Source of the DNA: MESE01 sp036675035
GTDB lineage: Bacteria > Pseudomonadota > Gammaproteobacteria > Burkholderiales > Burkholderiaceae_D
Direction: 5' to 3'
Length of the DNA stretch: 23,656 nucleotides
Assembly (NCBI GenBank): GCA_036675035.1
Contig: JAKFFO010000070.1
Location: 1-23,656 of the forward strand
In this document: piece after piece, positions 6,746 to 15,100 of the stretch
Layout of the letters: each line of letters begins with the position of its first letter
Position numbering within the stretch: position 1 is the first letter of the stretch
Notes under the pieces: model-generated
Databases searched by the model: none
What the model saw: the letters and a program-made list of their open reading frames with translations, nothing else
What the model was told of the DNA's origin: nothing
Made by a program: the position numbers and the translations under genes

Positions 6746-9385
6746 TCAAGCGGCTCGTCTTGCCGCCGCTTTTTTGGCGACGGCTTTCTTCGCTACCGCT
6801 TTTTTCGCCGGTGTTTTTGCCGCGGTTTTCTTTGCGGCTTTGGCCGGGATCTTGTCCGGTGTTTCGGTTTCGGACCCGGATGCGGCCTTGCCTTTTGCAG
6901 GTGCCTTTGCCTTGCGCTCCTCGAATTCGAAACTTACCTTGCCATCCTTGCCCTTGGCCAGGAATGCCTTGAACGGCCGGCGCGTCCGTTGCGATACGAA
7001 ACCGGGCAGCAGATCGGTCTTGCCATCGTTAAGCAATTTCGCCATTTGCTCGGGCAGGATTTCCTGCTGCAGGATGATGCGGCCGCTGCGGAAATCGCAT
7101 TCCTTCGGCTTGGCAACGGTCTTTTCGCACACATAGGCGAGGCCCATTTCGTATACGCCGTTGCCGCATTTTGGACACGGACCGAGCGGTGTCTGATCGG
7201 TAAAGTCGACACCTTCACCGTTTTCACCTTCCGCATCGTTCTGGCCGAAATCGAATTCGAGCTTGAAGTTCTTGATTTCCTCATCGCGCGAAATTTTCAG
7301 GATCGCAGCAAACGGACGACCCATCTTCGAGCGGAAACCCTGCAGCGGGCCGATGGTCCGGTTGGTCAGCAACTCTTCGACTTCGGCTACCTCGAACTGG
7401 CGTCCACCCGGCGTCTTGCTTATCGAGAATTCGCACTTGGTGCAGGCAAAGCGACGGTAGTTTTCCTTGACTACCGCGCCGCAATTCGGGCATGGCGTCT
7501 TCAAGGTCGCATAGTCGCCCGGGATCGTGTCGTTGTTATACTCCTTGGCGCGCTTGACGATGATTTGCGTCATTTGCGCAATCTCGCGCATGAATTCCTC
7601 GCGGCTGATTTTCCCGCGTTCCATTTGCGACAGCTTGTATTCCCATTCGCCGGTCAGCTCAGGCGCGGTCAATTCATTGACGCCGAGTCCGCGCAACAGC
7701 GTCATCAACTGGAATGCCTTGGCGGTCGGGATGATTTCGCGCCCTTCGCGCAGCAGGTATTTTTCGTTCAGCAGACCCTCGATGATCGCGGCGCGCGTGG
7801 CCGGCGTGCCGAGCCCCTTGCCGGCCATTGCATCGCGCAAGCCTTCATCATCGATCAACTTGCCGGCGCCTTCCATTGCCGACAGCAAGGTCGCCTCGGA
7901 ATAGCGCGGTGGCGGTTTGGTCACCAGGCCGTTGGCAATGATCTTGTCGGTCTGGACCTTTTCACCTTTGGCGACCGGCACCAGCGTGCCGCTGCTTTCC
8001 CCGTCTTTTTCGTCGATCACTTCCTTGCCGTAGACCGCGAGCCAGCCCGGATTGGTCATGACCTTGCCTTCGGTCTTGAACTGATGGCCGGATACTTCGG
8101 TGTAGCGCGTGGTGACCTGGAATTCGGCGGCCGGAAAAAAGATCGCCATGAAGCGGCGCGTCACCAGGTCGTACAGTTTCTGTTCCGGCTCCGACAGGTT
8201 CTTCGGCGCCTGCGTGGTCGGGATGATCGCGAAGTGATCGCTGATTTTCGTATTGTCGAAAATGCGCTTGTTCGGCTTGATCCAGTTGTTCTTCAGGATC
8301 TGCTTGGCGAATTGCAGGTAGTTGCCGTTCTCGGATACCGTCTCAAGCGTTTCCTTGACGGTGCTCATGTAATCTTCCGGCAGATGGCGCGAATCGGTTC
8401 GCGGATAGGTCAGCACCTTGTGTTTTTCATACAGCGCCTGCGCCAGGCCGAGCGTGTTCTTTGCAGAGAAGCCGAAACGCGCATTGGCTTCGCGCTGCAG
8501 GCTGGTCAGATCGAACAGAGCCGGTGCCATTGACGTGGTCGGCTTCGACTCTTCGGTGACATTGCCTTGCTTGCCGCGGCACGCGGCAACGATCGATTCG
8601 GCCGCGGCTTTGCTCCACAAACGCTCCGCGCGTTTTTCGGGATCGGTTTCATCCTTCTTGAACTTGGTGTCGAGCCAGCGTCCTTCATATATTCCGGCCG
8701 CACAGATGAACTCGGCGCGCACTTCCCAGAAATCGCGTGGCACGAATTTCTTGATCTTCTCTTCACGCTCGACCACGATCGACAGCGTCGGGGTTTGCAC
8801 CCGGCCGACGGTAGTCAGGTAAAAGCCGCCTTCCTTGGAGTTGAATGCGGTCATCGCGCGCGTACCGTTGATGCCGATCAGCCAATCGGCTTCGCTGCGG
8901 CAGCGCGCCGCATCCGCCAGCGGCATCATCTCCTGATCGTCGCGCAAGCGGCCAAACGCTTCACGAATTGCAGTCGGCGTCATCGATTGCAGCCACAGGC
9001 GCTTGATCGGCTGCTTGGCTTTCGCATACTGCGCAATCAAACGGAAAATCAATTCGCCTTCGCGCCCGGCGTCGCATGCATTGATCAATGCGCCGACGTC
9101 CTTGCGCTTGATCAGCTTGTTCAGCACCTTCAGGCGCGATTCTGTTTTGGCAATCGGATTGAGCGCAAAGTGCGGCGGGATCATCGGTAAATGCGCAAAC
9201 GACCACTTGCCGCGCTTGACGTCGTATTCTTCCGGCACGGTGATTTCGACCAGATGACCGACGGCCGACGACAGCACATACTGATCGGATTCAAAGTACT
9301 CATCGTGCTTGGTGAAGCCGCCGAGCGTCTTCGCGATATCGTTCGCGACAGAAGGCTTCTCTGCGATGATGAGGGTCTTGGTCAT
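6746..9385 (-). CDS. topB: DNA topoisomerase III
   Basis: Type IA topoisomerase that cuts one DNA strand through a tyrosine and decatenates replication intermediates; 879 residues. The TOPRIM domain holds the catalytic acid E9 in IAEKPS and DAGREGE at 105-111. The active-site tyrosine is Y327 in LTYPRTDSR. Two C-terminal four-cysteine zinc-binding candidates follow: C632, C635, C648, C651 and C737, C740, C753, C763, each followed by a topoisomerase C-terminal repeat (GFRSKMGRPF and GFVSQRTRRPF). The last 55 or so residues are a histone-H1-like Lys/Ala/Pro tail. E. coli TopB is about 650 residues, so the zinc domains and tail are extensions common in betaproteobacteria. It is the last gene of the LysM-dprA-smg-topB block. 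The ribosome-binding site is weak (GAGA, about 9 bases from ATG). Confidence 0.97.
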   Translation of the reverse strand: MTKTLIIAEKPSVANDIAKTLGGFTKHDEYFESDQYVLSSAVGHLVEITVPEEYDVKRGKWSFAHLPMIPPHFALNPIAKTESRLKVLNKLIKRKDVGALINACDAGREGELIFRLIAQYAKAKQPIKRLWLQSMTPTAIREAFGRLRDDQEMMPLADAARCRSEADWLIGINGTRAMTAFNSKEGGFYLTTVGRVQTPTLSIVVEREEKIKKFVPRDFWEVRAEFICAAGIYEGRWLDTKFKKDETDPEKRAERLWSKAAAESIVAACRGKQGNVTEESKPTTSMAPALFDLTSLQREANARFGFSAKNTLGLAQALYEKHKVLTYPRTDSRHLPEDYMSTVKETLETVSENGNYLQFAKQILKNNWIKPNKRIFDNTKISDHFAIIPTTQAPKNLSEPEQKLYDLVTRRFMAIFFPAAEFQVTTRYTEVSGHQFKTEGKVMTNPGWLAVYGKEVIDEKDGESSGTLVPVAKGEKVQTDKIIANGLVTKPPPRYSEATLLSAMEGAGKLIDDEGLRDAMAGKGLGTPATRAAIIEGLLNEKYLLREGREIIPTAKAFQLMTLLRGLGVNELTAPELTGEWEYKLSQMERGKISREEFMREIAQMTQIIVKRAKEYNNDTIPGDYATLKTPCPNCGAVVKENYRRFACTKCEFSISKTPGGRQFEVAEVEELLTNRTIGPLQGFRSKMGRPFAAILKISRDEEIKNFKLEFDFGQNDAEGENGEGVDFTDQTPLGPCPKCGNGVYEMGLAYVCEKTVAKPKECDFRSGRIILQQEILPEQMAKLLNDGKTDLLPGFVSQRTRRPFKAFLAKGKDGKVSFEFEERKAKAPAKGKAASGSETETPDKIPAKAAKKTAAKTPAKKAVAKKAVAKKAAARRAA
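6748..6775 (+). terminator. Probable intrinsic terminator after the oxidoreductase gene
   Basis: AAGCGGC (6748-6754) pairs with GCCGCTT (6765-6771) across a 10-base loop, and the plus-strand sequence continues in a T-run (6770-6775). It lies inside the 3' end of convergent topB, about 19 bases after the oxidoreductase stop. The stem is short and overlaps repetitive coding DNA, so it may be fortuitous. Confidence 0.4.
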
Positions 9386-9475
9386 AAGTAGTTTCTCGAA
9401 ATGGCTGCGCAGAAACGCAGTTCAATTGGCAAATTTCAATGTCCGGTGCAAGGATTGTCCGGTGAAAATATCGCA

Positions 9476-9503
9476 ACTATAGAGTATTTGCGGCCAATGA
9501 TAA
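9476..9503 (-). promoter_or_regulatory. Candidate topB promoter
   Basis: On the minus strand TTATCA (9503-9498) and TATAGT (9481-9476) are spaced by 16 bases, matching the -35 and -10 consensus at 4 and 5 of 6 positions. They lie about 90-120 bases upstream of the topB start, in the 215-base gap after smg. Called from pattern alone. Confidence 0.3.
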
Positions 9504-9561
9504 GCGGGTTGCGGCGAAATCCGCAAGCAAGTCAAGCGACTAATGTTGATCGAGGGAGATG

Positions 9562-9577
9562 CGGCGCAACAGCGCCG
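9562..9577. terminator. Short GC hairpin after smg
   Basis: CGGCGC (9562-9567) and GCGCCG (9572-9577) form a perfect 6-base stem with a 4-base loop, 24 bases beyond the smg stop. No U-run follows on the minus strand, so it may only weakly terminate or protect the smg transcript. Confidence 0.3.
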
Positions 9578-9600
9578 GCACAGGAAAGGCTAGATAAGGA

Positions 9601-10077
9601 TCAATGAAGCAGGCGGGGTTCTTCGTCGTCATCGTCGAGAAACAATTCGTCGAACATCAGGCCGTCGGGTTCTTTTCCCTGACTCCAGAGTACCATCAGC
9701 ACGATCACCTTCAGCTTGTCGAGGGAGATCTGGGTTTCTCTTGCGGCAAGAGCGCGTTCGATAACGATTTCGCGCTGGACCGGATTCAGTACCTTGGCGG
9801 ATTCCAGGAACTGGATGAATCCGATTGCAGCGGTTCCCAATACCTCTTGCTCGCGATTCGCGTAAATGCGAAAGCCGACGGACGAAGGAGCTTGCTGAGT
9901 AGGTTGATTGGTAAATATGTTGGCGCTCTCTGCCAGGTCGGTAAGCCAACCGAGCGCCTTCGAAATTTCTTCCTCTTCAAAGCCGATGGCCGATAATTTT
10001 TTTACCAATGCCTCCGAATCGGGGCAGGCATCCGGCCGATAATAAGTTTCGTAGAGGTATACAAGGACATCGAACAT
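9601..10077 (-). CDS. smg: Smg family protein (DUF494)
   Basis: A 158-residue protein of the Smg/DUF494 family, found next to dprA in many gamma- and betaproteobacteria; its biochemical role is not established. The N-terminus MFDVLVYLYETYY, the acidic segment GFEEEEISKALGWL near residues 32-45, and the C-terminal part with ERALA, LDKLKVIVLMVLW and the very acidic LDDDDEE tail are all family-typical. It looks all-helical, with no signal peptide or membrane segment. Length is normal. It is flanked by dprA upstream (224-base gap) and topB downstream. The ribosome-binding site is not obvious, but the start matches the family N-terminus. Confidence 0.93.
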   Translation of the reverse strand: MFDVLVYLYETYYRPDACPDSEALVKKLSAIGFEEEEISKALGWLTDLAESANIFTNQPTQQAPSSVGFRIYANREQEVLGTAAIGFIQFLESAKVLNPVQREIVIERALAARETQISLDKLKVIVLMVLWSQGKEPDGLMFDELFLDDDDEEPRLLH

Positions 10078-10301
10078 GGATCTACTGTAACGTTAAGGTG
10101 ATGGAGGCACAAGCGCTAGTATGCATAAGCTGTCAGCGGAAGTTGCAGATAAATGACACTTCGCATTGCTTGTGATCAGTTAAAACAACTTTTTTCGGAC
10201 AAAAAACCAAGTTACTTGAACCGGTCTTGCATAAGTCGGGACGTTACAGACGCTATTTTATTCCAGATCTATTTAAAGGATATCGAATCAAGCAAAAAGT
10301 T

Positions 10302-11417
10302 CTACCCGAGCCGGCGGTAAATACCGCCCGGTAGCATTTCGATCAATCCTTCAAGTTCGAGATTCAACAGCTGTGCATGCAGGGTGCTGATGTCGAGCGA
10401 GGCACGCTCGGCAAGAAGATTTATATCTACCGGATCGAAACCGATTGCATTCAGCAATCGCTCCGATTCAGAGCCGTTCGGAGCTGGCGCGATGATTGTC
10501 GTTAGCGGCGTCGACAAATGGAAATGTCCGAGTTCTTCCAGAACGTCCTGTGCCGATTCGACCAGCTTGGCACCTTGCTTGATCAATTGGTGGCAGCCTT
10601 TGGAAAGCGGGGAATGAATCGAGCCGGGGATGGCAAACACATCTCTTCCCTGGTCGAGTGCCATGCGGGCAGTGATCAGCGAACCCGATTGGGCGGCTGC
10701 TTCGATTACCAGAACACCGCACGCCAGACCGCTGATGATCCGGTTGCGGCGCGGGAAATTGGCTGCGATGGCCGGCATGCCCAGCGGGTATTCGCTCACG
10801 ATGCATCCCATTTGCGCAATCTGATGCGCCAGTCCGCGATTGCGTGCCGGATAAACAATGTCTGCGCCGGTGCCGATGACGGCGATTGTCGAGCCTGCAT
10901 TGCTTTTATGGCTGAACCGCAAGCTTCCCTGATGAGCTGCGGTATCGATTCCAAGCGCCATTCCTGAGACAATCGTCAATCCGGCATCGCTCAAGACTTC
11001 GGAAAATTTTTCTGCGTTGGAGATGCCTTGTGCCGTCGCGTTGCGGCTGCCGACAATTGCCAGCGATGCGTTTGACAATAACTCGACACGGCCTTTGACA
11101 TATAACATCAACGGCGGGTCGGCGATCTCCAGCAGATTCTTTGGATAATCGGCGTCGGCCAGCGTCAGTACATGGTTATCGGTCTGGTCAGCCCAGATCC
11201 GGGTCTTTTCGATCAGGTCTTGCAATTGATCGGAGGGCGGAGCAAGCAATGCCTGTGCTATGCGGGCCGGGACGATTTCCCGGAGAGACGCGAAACTTGC
11301 GGAAAAAATATTGGCAGGCAATCCGACCGCCGCCAGCAGCTTGCGGGCCGTTTCAGGTCCGACGCCGCTGGTCTGTTCAAGCCGAATCCATTCCGCAATG
11401 CCTTCGCAGGCCGACAC
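10302..11417 (-). CDS. dprA: DNA-processing protein DprA
   Basis: Binds incoming single-stranded DNA and loads RecA during natural transformation; 371 residues. N-terminal helix-hairpin-helix region with SGVGPETARKLL at 17-28, then the Rossmann-like DprA core: IVGSRNAT, GMALGIDTAAHQGSL, FPRRNRIISGL, and GSLITARMALDQGRD followed by VFAIPGS. A C-terminal winged-helix (DML1-like) segment ends in GLIEMLPGGIYRRLG. The start is GTG at 11417, 8 bases after the stop of the LysM gene, with GGAG overlapping that stop, so translation is probably coupled. The complete domain set suggests a functional protein; whether this strain is competent cannot be told from one gene. Confidence 0.96.
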   Translation of the reverse strand: MSACEGIAEWIRLEQTSGVGPETARKLLAAVGLPANIFSASFASLREIVPARIAQALLAPPSDQLQDLIEKTRIWADQTDNHVLTLADADYPKNLLEIADPPLMLYVKGRVELLSNASLAIVGSRNATAQGISNAEKFSEVLSDAGLTIVSGMALGIDTAAHQGSLRFSHKSNAGSTIAVIGTGADIVYPARNRGLAHQIAQMGCIVSEYPLGMPAIAANFPRRNRIISGLACGVLVIEAAAQSGSLITARMALDQGRDVFAIPGSIHSPLSKGCHQLIKQGAKLVESAQDVLEELGHFHLSTPLTTIIAPAPNGSESERLLNAIGFDPVDINLLAERASLDISTLHAQLLNLELEGLIEMLPGGIYRRLG

Positions 11418-11425
11418 TGGGAAGA

Positions 11426-12514
11426 TTACTCCGGCGACTTGGCTACGTCGCCGACATTGACGGCGTCACTGACCTGCATGATGAGGCCATATGAAACGTT
11501 GTTGAAGACGCGGAAGATAAACAGGGTGCCGTACTGTTCATCGGGCAGCTTGATCGGTTTTTTGTCATTGGTCCGATCGGCAATCACTCGGCCGAAATTA
11601 TACAAATGCAGGACGGTGCCCATATCGAGGCCGTCCTTCTTGCCGCGATTGATCGAAACAATCTGGTTTTGCCCTGCCTGTGTCACACCGCCATATACCG
11701 ATACCACGCGCGCATCGACCGGTGCGGCCGGCGGGTGCGGCACAAAATTCAGGATCGGTGTAGGGGGCAGCGGAACCAGGTGATCGCCGACGCCCATTTC
11801 TTCTTTTGAGGTCACTACTGTAAACCGGTGCGCTTCATTTTCAGCTTTGGCTGCGCGTACCAGTTTGATGGTGCCGAGGTAGGCGGTTTCGTAACCGAGG
11901 ACCGCCTTGGTGACTGGGTCGACCAGAGGTTTGCCGGGGCGGAATACCTGGAACGAGGTATTGCCTTTCAGGTCTCCGCGTACATACGCCTTGTCACCTT
12001 TGCCGAGGAATACATGCCCTTCTTCTGCGGCTACGATGCGCGGCGTGTCCTTCAGTTCATTTTCTTCGATGACCAGCGGTTGCGACAGGAACGGTTCAAT
12101 CGCGCTGGACGGAATTGCAGGGATCGCGTCTTTCCCCATATTTTCAATGCGCACGCGCGGCGAAAGCCGAACGTCCGATGTGCCGTTGGCGCCGACCGGC
12201 GATCCGAGTCGCAAGCGCCCCGCAGCGCGGTCGAGGTAGACGATCTGGCCTGGATAAATCCAGTGCGGATGGCTGATCTGATCGCGGTTGAGTCCCCATA
12301 CTTGCGGCCAGCACCATGGATGCTGCAGGAACTTGCTCGAAATGTCCCATAGCGTATCGCCGCGCACTACCAGATGCTGATCCGGTGCGTTGGGCAAGAA
12401 TTCGCAGCGGGTCATTGCCGGATTGGTCGGGGTCATTGTGGCGGCTAGTGTTACCGATGGCACTGCAGCAAATGCAAAGGCGAGAAGGAATCCAGCTGTG
12501 CTAAACTTTTTCAT
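11426..12514 (-). CDS. Exported LysM-domain protein
   Basis: A 362-residue periplasmic or envelope protein with one LysM peptidoglycan-binding domain. The start at 12514 places a classic signal peptide first (MKKFSTAGFLLAFAFAAVPS, cleavage near residue 25); the frame reaching 12562 would put a hydrophilic leader ahead of it. The LysM domain spans about residues 48-94 (VVRGDTLWDISSKFL ... WIYPGQIVYL). The remaining 270 residues form an uncharacterised beta-rich region, with no amidase or peptidase motif visible. Proteins of this build precede dprA in many betaproteobacteria. It is the first gene of the dprA-smg-topB block and is divergent from def. The ribosome-binding site is weak, and a hairpin lies in its leader. 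Confidence 0.9.
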   Translation of the reverse strand: MKKFSTAGFLLAFAFAAVPSVTLAATMTPTNPAMTRCEFLPNAPDQHLVVRGDTLWDISSKFLQHPWCWPQVWGLNRDQISHPHWIYPGQIVYLDRAAGRLRLGSPVGANGTSDVRLSPRVRIENMGKDAIPAIPSSAIEPFLSQPLVIEENELKDTPRIVAAEEGHVFLGKGDKAYVRGDLKGNTSFQVFRPGKPLVDPVTKAVLGYETAYLGTIKLVRAAKAENEAHRFTVVTSKEEMGVGDHLVPLPPTPILNFVPHPPAAPVDARVVSVYGGVTQAGQNQIVSINRGKKDGLDMGTVLHLYNFGRVIADRTNDKKPIKLPDEQYGTLFIFRVFNNVSYGLIMQVSDAVNVGDVAKSPE

Positions 12515-12530
12515 GGTTTGTCCGGTGAGT

Positions 12531-12562
12531 GTGGCCGTCAAGATCGAACCGTTGGCGGCCAC
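12531..12562. promoter_or_regulatory. Inverted repeat in the leader of the LysM gene
   Basis: GTGGCCG (12531-12537) and CGGCCAC (12556-12562) are perfect inverted repeats. The pairing extends inward through TCAA/TTGG to an 11-base stem with one T-G wobble (plus strand) around a 10-base loop. The repeat begins 16 bases upstream of the LysM-gene ATG, so it could be a leader hairpin or a protein-binding site. Function unknown. Confidence 0.4.
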
Positions 12563-12631
12563 AGCAGGTTTTTACATCCAAAAAGGCCGTGCAAATCTTG
12601 CCAAATTGAATCAAATTCTGCACATAAACTC

Positions 12632-12661
12632 TTGAACTAGCAAGAAAAACCACAATCTTAT
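12632..12661 (+). promoter_or_regulatory. Candidate def promoter
   Basis: TTGAAC (12632-12637) and TCTTAT (12656-12661) are spaced by 18 bases, each matching four of six consensus positions. A start near 12668 would leave a leader of about 20 bases before the def ATG at 12689. Pattern-based call. Confidence 0.35.
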
Positions 12662-12688
12662 GCAGTCGAATTGTTGCGCAAACGCCGT

Positions 12689-13213
12689 ATGTCATTATTA
12701 AATATCCTCCGCTATCCCGATCCGCGCCTGCACAAAATTGCCAAGCCGGTAACAACCTTTGACGCGCGTCTGAAGAAGCTCGTTGCCGATATGGCCGAGA
12801 CCATGTACGACGCTCCCGGTGTTGGACTGGCGGCGTCGCAAGTCGATGTGCATGAACAGGTAATTGTCATTGATACATCGGACACGCGCGATAATTTGCG
12901 CGTATTTATCAATCCGGAAATTGTCTGGGCGAGCCCGGAAATGCAGATTTACGACGAGGGTTGCCTGTCGGTGCCCGGCATTTACGATGGCGTCGAGCGG
13001 CATGCCAAGGTCAAGGCGCGCGCGCTGGATGTGAATGGAAAGCCGTTCGAAATCGAAGCAGACGAATTACTGGCGGTATGTATTCAGCATGAGATGGATC
13101 ACCTGAAGGGCAAGGTATTTGTCGAATATCTGTCGCCGTTGAAGCGCAACCGGATCAAGGCAAAGTTGTTGAAGGAAGAGCGGGAAATGAAGCGGGAAAT
13201 GCAGCGGGCATAA
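12689..13213 (+). CDS. def: Peptide deformylase
   Basis: Removes the formyl group from the N-terminal methionine of new proteins; a cytoplasmic metalloenzyme of 174 residues. All three family motifs are intact: GVGLAASQ at 44-51, EGCLS at 90-94 and HEMDH at 134-138. The metal ligands are therefore C92, H134 and H138, with E135 as the catalytic base. The start at 12689 gives MSLLNILRYPD, aligned with the usual family N-terminus; an upstream TTG at 12671 would add six residues and is less likely. The C-terminus is basic and helical (KRNRIKAKLLKEE). It is divergent from the LysM gene and is followed by fmt, its functional partner in N-terminal formyl-methionine handling, after an unusually long gap. 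Confidence 0.97.
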   Translation: MSLLNILRYPDPRLHKIAKPVTTFDARLKKLVADMAETMYDAPGVGLAASQVDVHEQVIVIDTSDTRDNLRVFINPEIVWASPEMQIYDEGCLSVPGIYDGVERHAKVKARALDVNGKPFEIEADELLAVCIQHEMDHLKGKVFVEYLSPLKRNRIKAKLLKEEREMKREMQRA

Positions 13214-13607
13214 TGCGCTGAACTCGGTGCTTGGTTATCGCCTGCACAGTTCTTTCCGCCCGCTCCGGTACGGCACAAGAATTGTCGACCTCAATTTTAT
13301 TTTCAACGAACCGTGCAAACCGTCCTGCGATCTTCATTCGGCCGATGCCAGCGGTAATTTGAGTAGCTCAAAACGAAAGTCGAAAAAACCTGCGGACGCG
13401 ACGAGAAATTCCGGCGAGCGCAGCAGCAATACTCATGCGTCGGAAACAGCTTGCCGTACAGGCGTGCAACCGCTGTGAGAGGCGAACCGGTGACGTGCGG
13501 CAGACATAATGAATCTCTCCATTAGTTCTTGCTGGTTTTGTGACCGACCGCTGCGCCTGCGCGGCTGATGACGGCGCCAAGATATTAATCCTGCTTACAA
13601 GGACCAG
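13214..13607 (+). other. Unexplained 394-base gap between def and fmt
   Basis: def and fmt usually lie close together, so this spacer is long. A plus-strand frame from a GTG (13227-13478, 83 codons) and a minus-strand frame (13368-13580) are open, but neither has a clear ribosome-binding site nor a sequence I recognise, and both look Arg/Ser-rich as out-of-frame translations do. A small 5-base inverted repeat (TAATG ... CATTA) lies near 13508-13525. I cannot match the region to a known riboswitch or small RNA. Confidence 0.4.
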
Positions 13608-14567
13608 ATGAGAATCATTTTTGCCGGCACTCCCGAATTTGCCGCAGTCGCGGCCCGGTCGCTACATGATGCCGGCTTCGAGATCCCCCTGGTTCTGACG
13701 CAGCCCGACCGTCCGGCAGGACGCGGCATGCAATTGCATGCTTCCGCGGTCAAGCAATTTGCGATTGCACATCAGATTCCGGTGGCTCAGCCAGTGTCGT
13801 TGCGGCTGGACGGCAAGTATCCGGATATTGCGCGAGAAGCACATAATTTGTTGCATGCGACGCCGCATGACGTCATGGTGGTCGCAGCCTACGGCTTGAT
13901 CCTGCCGCGTTCGATCCTTGAAATTCCAAAATACGGTTGCATCAATATTCACGCATCGCTGTTGCCGCGCTGGCGCGGTGCGGCGCCGATCCATCGCGCG
14001 ATCGAAGCGGGTGACGCCGAGACCGGCGTCACCATCATGCAGATGGAAGAAGGACTCGATACAGGGCCGATGCTGTCGATGATGCGCTTGCCAATCACTT
14101 CCGACGATACGACCGGAAGCCTGCACGACAAGCTGGCAATACTGGGCGGAAAAATGATCGTCGATGCGCTTCGCAAACTGCAGCAGGATGCATTGCCGCC
14201 GGTACCCCAGCCGGACGCCGGCATCACCTACGCAGCCAAGATATCCAAAGAAGAAGCGGTACTCGATTTCACGCAATCGGCCGAGTGTCTCGCACGGAAA
14301 ATTCGTGCGTTCAATCCGTTTCCCGGTGCGTCGGCATTATTCGATGGCGTTCCGGTAAAGATATGGCGTGCCGAAGTAGCCGCACCGTCACCGATACCGA
14401 GCGCCGGCGAAGTGCTGGCGGCGGACGGGCAAAACGGCGTGCTGGTTGTTTGCGGCGACGGAGTGCTCAGGCTGACAGAGTTGCAGAAACCAGGGGGGAA
14501 GCGATTGCCGGCATCGGAGTTCCTGAAAGGGTTTCCGATGGATGGCGGACGGTTCGCTTGCAACTAG
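13608..14567 (+). CDS. fmt: Methionyl-tRNA formyltransferase
   Basis: Formylates initiator Met-tRNA using 10-formyl-tetrahydrofolate; cytoplasmic, 319 residues, normal length. The N-terminal formyltransferase domain starts MRIIFAGTPEFA. It contains the catalytic set N113, H115 and D151, in GCINIHASLLP (110-120) and EGLDTGPML, and the SLLPRWRGAAPI loop at 117-128. The C-terminal OB-fold tRNA-binding domain runs from about residue 210, with RAFNPFPGA and the ending KPGGKRLPASEFLKG. An AAGGA ribosome-binding site lies 5 bases before the ATG. It converges on the Lrp-type regulator; rsmB, which often follows fmt, is not here. Confidence 0.97.
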   Translation: MRIIFAGTPEFAAVAARSLHDAGFEIPLVLTQPDRPAGRGMQLHASAVKQFAIAHQIPVAQPVSLRLDGKYPDIAREAHNLLHATPHDVMVVAAYGLILPRSILEIPKYGCINIHASLLPRWRGAAPIHRAIEAGDAETGVTIMQMEEGLDTGPMLSMMRLPITSDDTTGSLHDKLAILGGKMIVDALRKLQQDALPPVPQPDAGITYAAKISKEEAVLDFTQSAECLARKIRAFNPFPGASALFDGVPVKIWRAEVAAPSPIPSAGEVLAADGQNGVLVVCGDGVLRLTELQKPGGKRLPASEFLKGFPMDGGRFACN

Positions 14568-14601
14568 TCAAGCTTACAGCGTCGATCCTTCGAGCCGCCC
14601 G

Positions 14602-15078
14602 TCAACCGGCATGATCCAGCGGAAGCGCGCTTGCCTGCTTGATTTCTTCCAGGCAGACCATGGAACGTACACCCGACACGCCGGGCACCTGCATCAACCG
14701 GTCCGTAAGAAAATTCGAGAACGCTTTCAGGTCGGTCGCGACTACCTTCAATAGATAATCGAAATCACCGGAAATCGTATAGCACTCCAGTATTTCCGGA
14801 AATTGCCGTATCGCTTTTTCAACCTGCCGAACCCGCTTGAATTGCTCGCGATCGAGCGTCAGGCTGACGAACGCCACAACATCGAGCCCGATGGCCGGCG
14901 GAGCGACCTGTGCCGCATAGCCGCGAATGATCCCGTCGGTTTCCAGCCGCCGTACCCGCCGATAGCACTGTGGCGGCGACAGACTTGCCTTTTCCGACAG
15001 CTCGACATTCGAGGCCCGCCCGTTTTCCTGCAGTGTCCTGAGAAGGATGCGATCGTATCGATCCAGCATATCTGTCAT
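14602..15078 (-). CDS. Lrp/AsnC family transcriptional regulator
   Basis: A 158-residue regulator that probably senses an amino acid and controls the divergent rocD operon. The N-terminal winged helix-turn-helix covers about residues 5-55 (DRYDRILLRTLQENGR, then VELSEKASLSPPQCYRRVRRLE). The C-terminal RAM/ACT-like effector and oligomerisation domain is at about 65-150, with the conserved GDFDYLLKV at 103-111. Length is typical. Only 132 bases separate its start from rocD, and a palindrome in that gap is a plausible binding site. Control of arginine or ornithine catabolism by a divergent Lrp-type protein is a common arrangement; the ligand is not shown by sequence. Confidence 0.93.
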   Translation of the reverse strand: MTDMLDRYDRILLRTLQENGRASNVELSEKASLSPPQCYRRVRRLETDGIIRGYAAQVAPPAIGLDVVAFVSLTLDREQFKRVRQVEKAIRQFPEILECYTISGDFDYLLKVVATDLKAFSNFLTDRLMQVPGVSGVRSMVCLEEIKQASALPLDHAG

Positions 15079-15100
15079 AAATCACCATTAAAACGATTTA

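Noticed and set aside
6989..8533. 514-codon plus-strand open frame opposite topB
   Set aside because: Shadow of topB, which has intact TOPRIM, active-site tyrosine and zinc motifs. Long antisense frames are common in GC-rich coding DNA.
10190..10206. T6/A6 inverted repeat as a terminator after dprA
   Set aside because: The stem is AT-only with a 5-base loop, lies nearly 100 bases past the dprA stop, and would be too unstable to terminate.
13227..13478. 83-codon GTG-started ORF between def and fmt
   Set aside because: No ribosome-binding site, and its Ser/Arg/Lys-rich sequence matches nothing I know.
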